From Candidatus Rokuibacteriota bacterium (GTDB lineage: Bacteria; Methylomirabilota; Methylomirabilia; Rokubacteriales; CSP1-6): 6,379 nucleotides of DNA. Under the pieces are notes generated by a model. The model was given only the letters and a program-made list of their open reading frames with translations. It did not search any database and was not told the DNA's origin. A program made the position numbers and the translations under genes. This document shows positions 5,228 to 6,379 of the stretch, in pieces. The first letter of the stretch is position 1, and each line of letters starts with the position of its first letter. The stretch is taken from contig QHSM01000294.1 in the NCBI GenBank assembly GCA_003221595.1, positions 1 to 6,379 of the forward strand. The letters run 5' to 3'.

Positions 5228-6379
5228 CTACCGGAGCCACACGTCCTTGAAGCGCATCATCCCGTCGGGGATCGGCTCGTAGCCCTGAACGCGCGGGCTG
5301 AAGGCCTTGGGCTCGATGGGATGGACGATGAACACCATCGGCAGCTCTTCCTGGAGGAGCCGCGTCAGCTCGCTGAAGAGCTTCTTGCGCTCGGCCTGGT
5401 TCGACACCTCGCGCGACCGGTCGAGCACGGCGTCGATCTGCGGGTTGGAGATGCCCGACCAGTTGAGCGACGTGCCCTGCGTCGTCTTGTAGAACTGGTA
5501 CGTGTTGCCGTCGGGGTCCGGGCGGCCGCTCCACTGATAGCTGATCATCTCGAAGTTCTTGCCGTTGCCGTCGGCCAGGAGCGTGGCGGAGTCGACCAGC
5601 TTGATCTTCATGGTGATGCCGGCCTCGCGGAGCTGCGCCTGGATGACCTCGGCTTCCTGCACGTTGATCGGGATGTTGTTGGTGGTCATCGTGAACGTGA
5701 AGCCGTTGGGCTGACCGCCCTCGGCCAGCTTCCCCTTCGCCTTGGCCAGATCGCGCTTGATCGGCGGGATGCTCCGGTCGTACGCCCAGCTCGTCGGCGG
5801 GATCGGGCCGTTGGCCGGCACGCCGACGTTGAGCCACACGCCCTTGACGATCTGCTCGAGGTCGAGCGAGGACGCGACCGCCTGGCGCAGCGCCTTCGTC
5901 TGGAAGGGCGGCCGCGTGTGGTTCAGCTGGTACGCGAAGTCGGCCAGCGAAGGCACGTCGACGACGACCACGTTCTTGTCGGCCTTCACCGCCGCCACGT
6001 CGCGCGGCTGGACGTAGTCCATCACGTCGATCTCGCCGGTCTGGAGACTTTGCAGCTTGACGGTGTCGTCCGGGATCGGGCGATAGCGGATGCGGTCGAG
6101 ATACGGGCCGCCCGTCTTGTTCCAGTAGCTCTCGTTGCGCTTGACGAGGATATGGTCGTCCTTCACCCACTCGACGAACTCGAAGGGGCCGGTGCCGGCG
6201 CCCTTGGCGTTGCGCTCGAGCTCCGAACCGCGCTCCTGCGCGACCCTGGGCGAGACCATCATGCCCGCGCGATCGGTCAGCGTGGCGAGCAGCGCGGCGT
6301 CGGAACGCTTGAGATTCAGCTTGATCGTGTAGGCGTCGACCACGTCGACCGAGTCGATGCTGGCGACTTCTCCCTTGCG
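5228..6379 (-). CDS. ABC transporter substrate-binding protein, family 5 (DppA/OppA/GsiB-like), 5' end missing
   Basis: This is the extracytoplasmic solute-binding component of a peptide-type ABC importer. It captures substrate in the periplasm, or at the membrane if it is a lipoprotein, and delivers it to the DppB/DppC permeases. The 383 visible residues are the C-terminal three quarters of a protein that normally has about 500-540. The signal peptide and N-terminal domain lie beyond the right edge, so the frame continues through base 6379 and the GTG at 6343 is not the true start. Family features are GTGPFEFVEWVKDDHILVKR followed by NESYW, LDRIRYRPIPDDTVKLQSLQ, the LQTGEIDVMD segment, FQTKALRQAVASSLD, and a C-terminal region with NPQIDAVLDRSREVSN, LFSELTRLLQEELPMVFI and the closing FKDVWLR. 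The stop is TAG at 5228-5230. It is the first visible gene of the minus-strand operon, about 30 bases before the DppB-type gene. The substrate cannot be named from this fragment. Confidence 0.93.
   Translation of the reverse strand, partial: RKGEVASIDSVDVVDAYTIKLNLKRSDAALLATLTDRAGMMVSPRVAQERGSELERNAKGAGTGPFEFVEWVKDDHILVKRNESYWNKTGGPYLDRIRYRPIPDDTVKLQSLQTGEIDVMDYVQPRDVAAVKADKNVVVVDVPSLADFAYQLNHTRPPFQTKALRQAVASSLDLEQIVKGVWLNVGVPANGPIPPTSWAYDRSIPPIKRDLAKAKGKLAEGGQPNGFTFTMTTNNIPINVQEAEVIQAQLREAGITMKIKLVDSATLLADGNGKNFEMISYQWSGRPDPDGNTYQFYKTTQGTSLNWSGISNPQIDAVLDRSREVSNQAERKKLFSELTRLLQEELPMVFIVHPIEPKAFSPRVQGYEPIPDGMMRFKDVWLR

Noticed and set aside
5217..6170. A 317-residue minus-strand frame overlapping the binding-protein gene.
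   Set aside because: It is an Arg/Gly/Pro-rich shadow. The neighbouring frame ending at 5228 carries the full set of family 5 binding-protein motifs.

Overview
The window is GC-rich throughout, with strong G/C preference at third codon positions. It looks like a chromosomal piece from a high-GC, probably environmental, bacterium. The combination of a stand-alone CoxL-type molybdenum hydroxylase subunit and a DppABC/GsiBCD-type peptide transporter cassette is common in soil lineages such as Candidatus Rokubacteria (Methylomirabilota) and in Beta- and Deltaproteobacteria. This placement is inferred from gene style; there is no rRNA or phylogenetic marker in the window.

Layout. (1) Bases 1-367, minus strand: the N-terminal end of a multi-pass membrane protein that runs off the left edge. 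(2) A 56-base divergent gap, then 424-2718, plus strand: a complete 764-residue molybdopterin-binding subunit of the xanthine dehydrogenase/CoxL/aldehyde oxidase superfamily, with no FAD or iron-sulfur subunit gene next to it. (3) A 173-base gap (2719-2891) with a hairpin after the stop, a short palindrome, a possible -24/-12 promoter and a good Shine-Dalgarno sequence. (4) 2892-3446, plus strand: an unrecognised small membrane protein with a TTG start. (5) 3471-6379, minus strand, convergent with the previous gene: an ABC importer operon, read from right to left as substrate-binding protein (5' end outside the window), DppB-type permease, then DppC-type permease. No stretch longer than 300 bases lacks a gene.

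The main anomaly is in the DppC-type gene. Its first 65 codons and its last 207 or so codons are both clearly homologous to DppC permeases, but they lie in different reading frames. The segment that should join them, which normally carries the GTDxxGRD motif, is missing. This is an internal, out-of-frame deletion, either real (a pseudogene and a probably defective transporter) or an assembly artefact. The ABC ATPase genes (DppD/DppF) that complete such importers are not in the window: the operon ends at the convergent small gene, so they would have to be upstream or elsewhere.

I found no CRISPR array, insertion sequence, tRNA, rRNA or clear novel defence or biosynthetic system. Apart from the broken permease, the content is ordinary metabolic and transport genes plus one unrecognised membrane protein.
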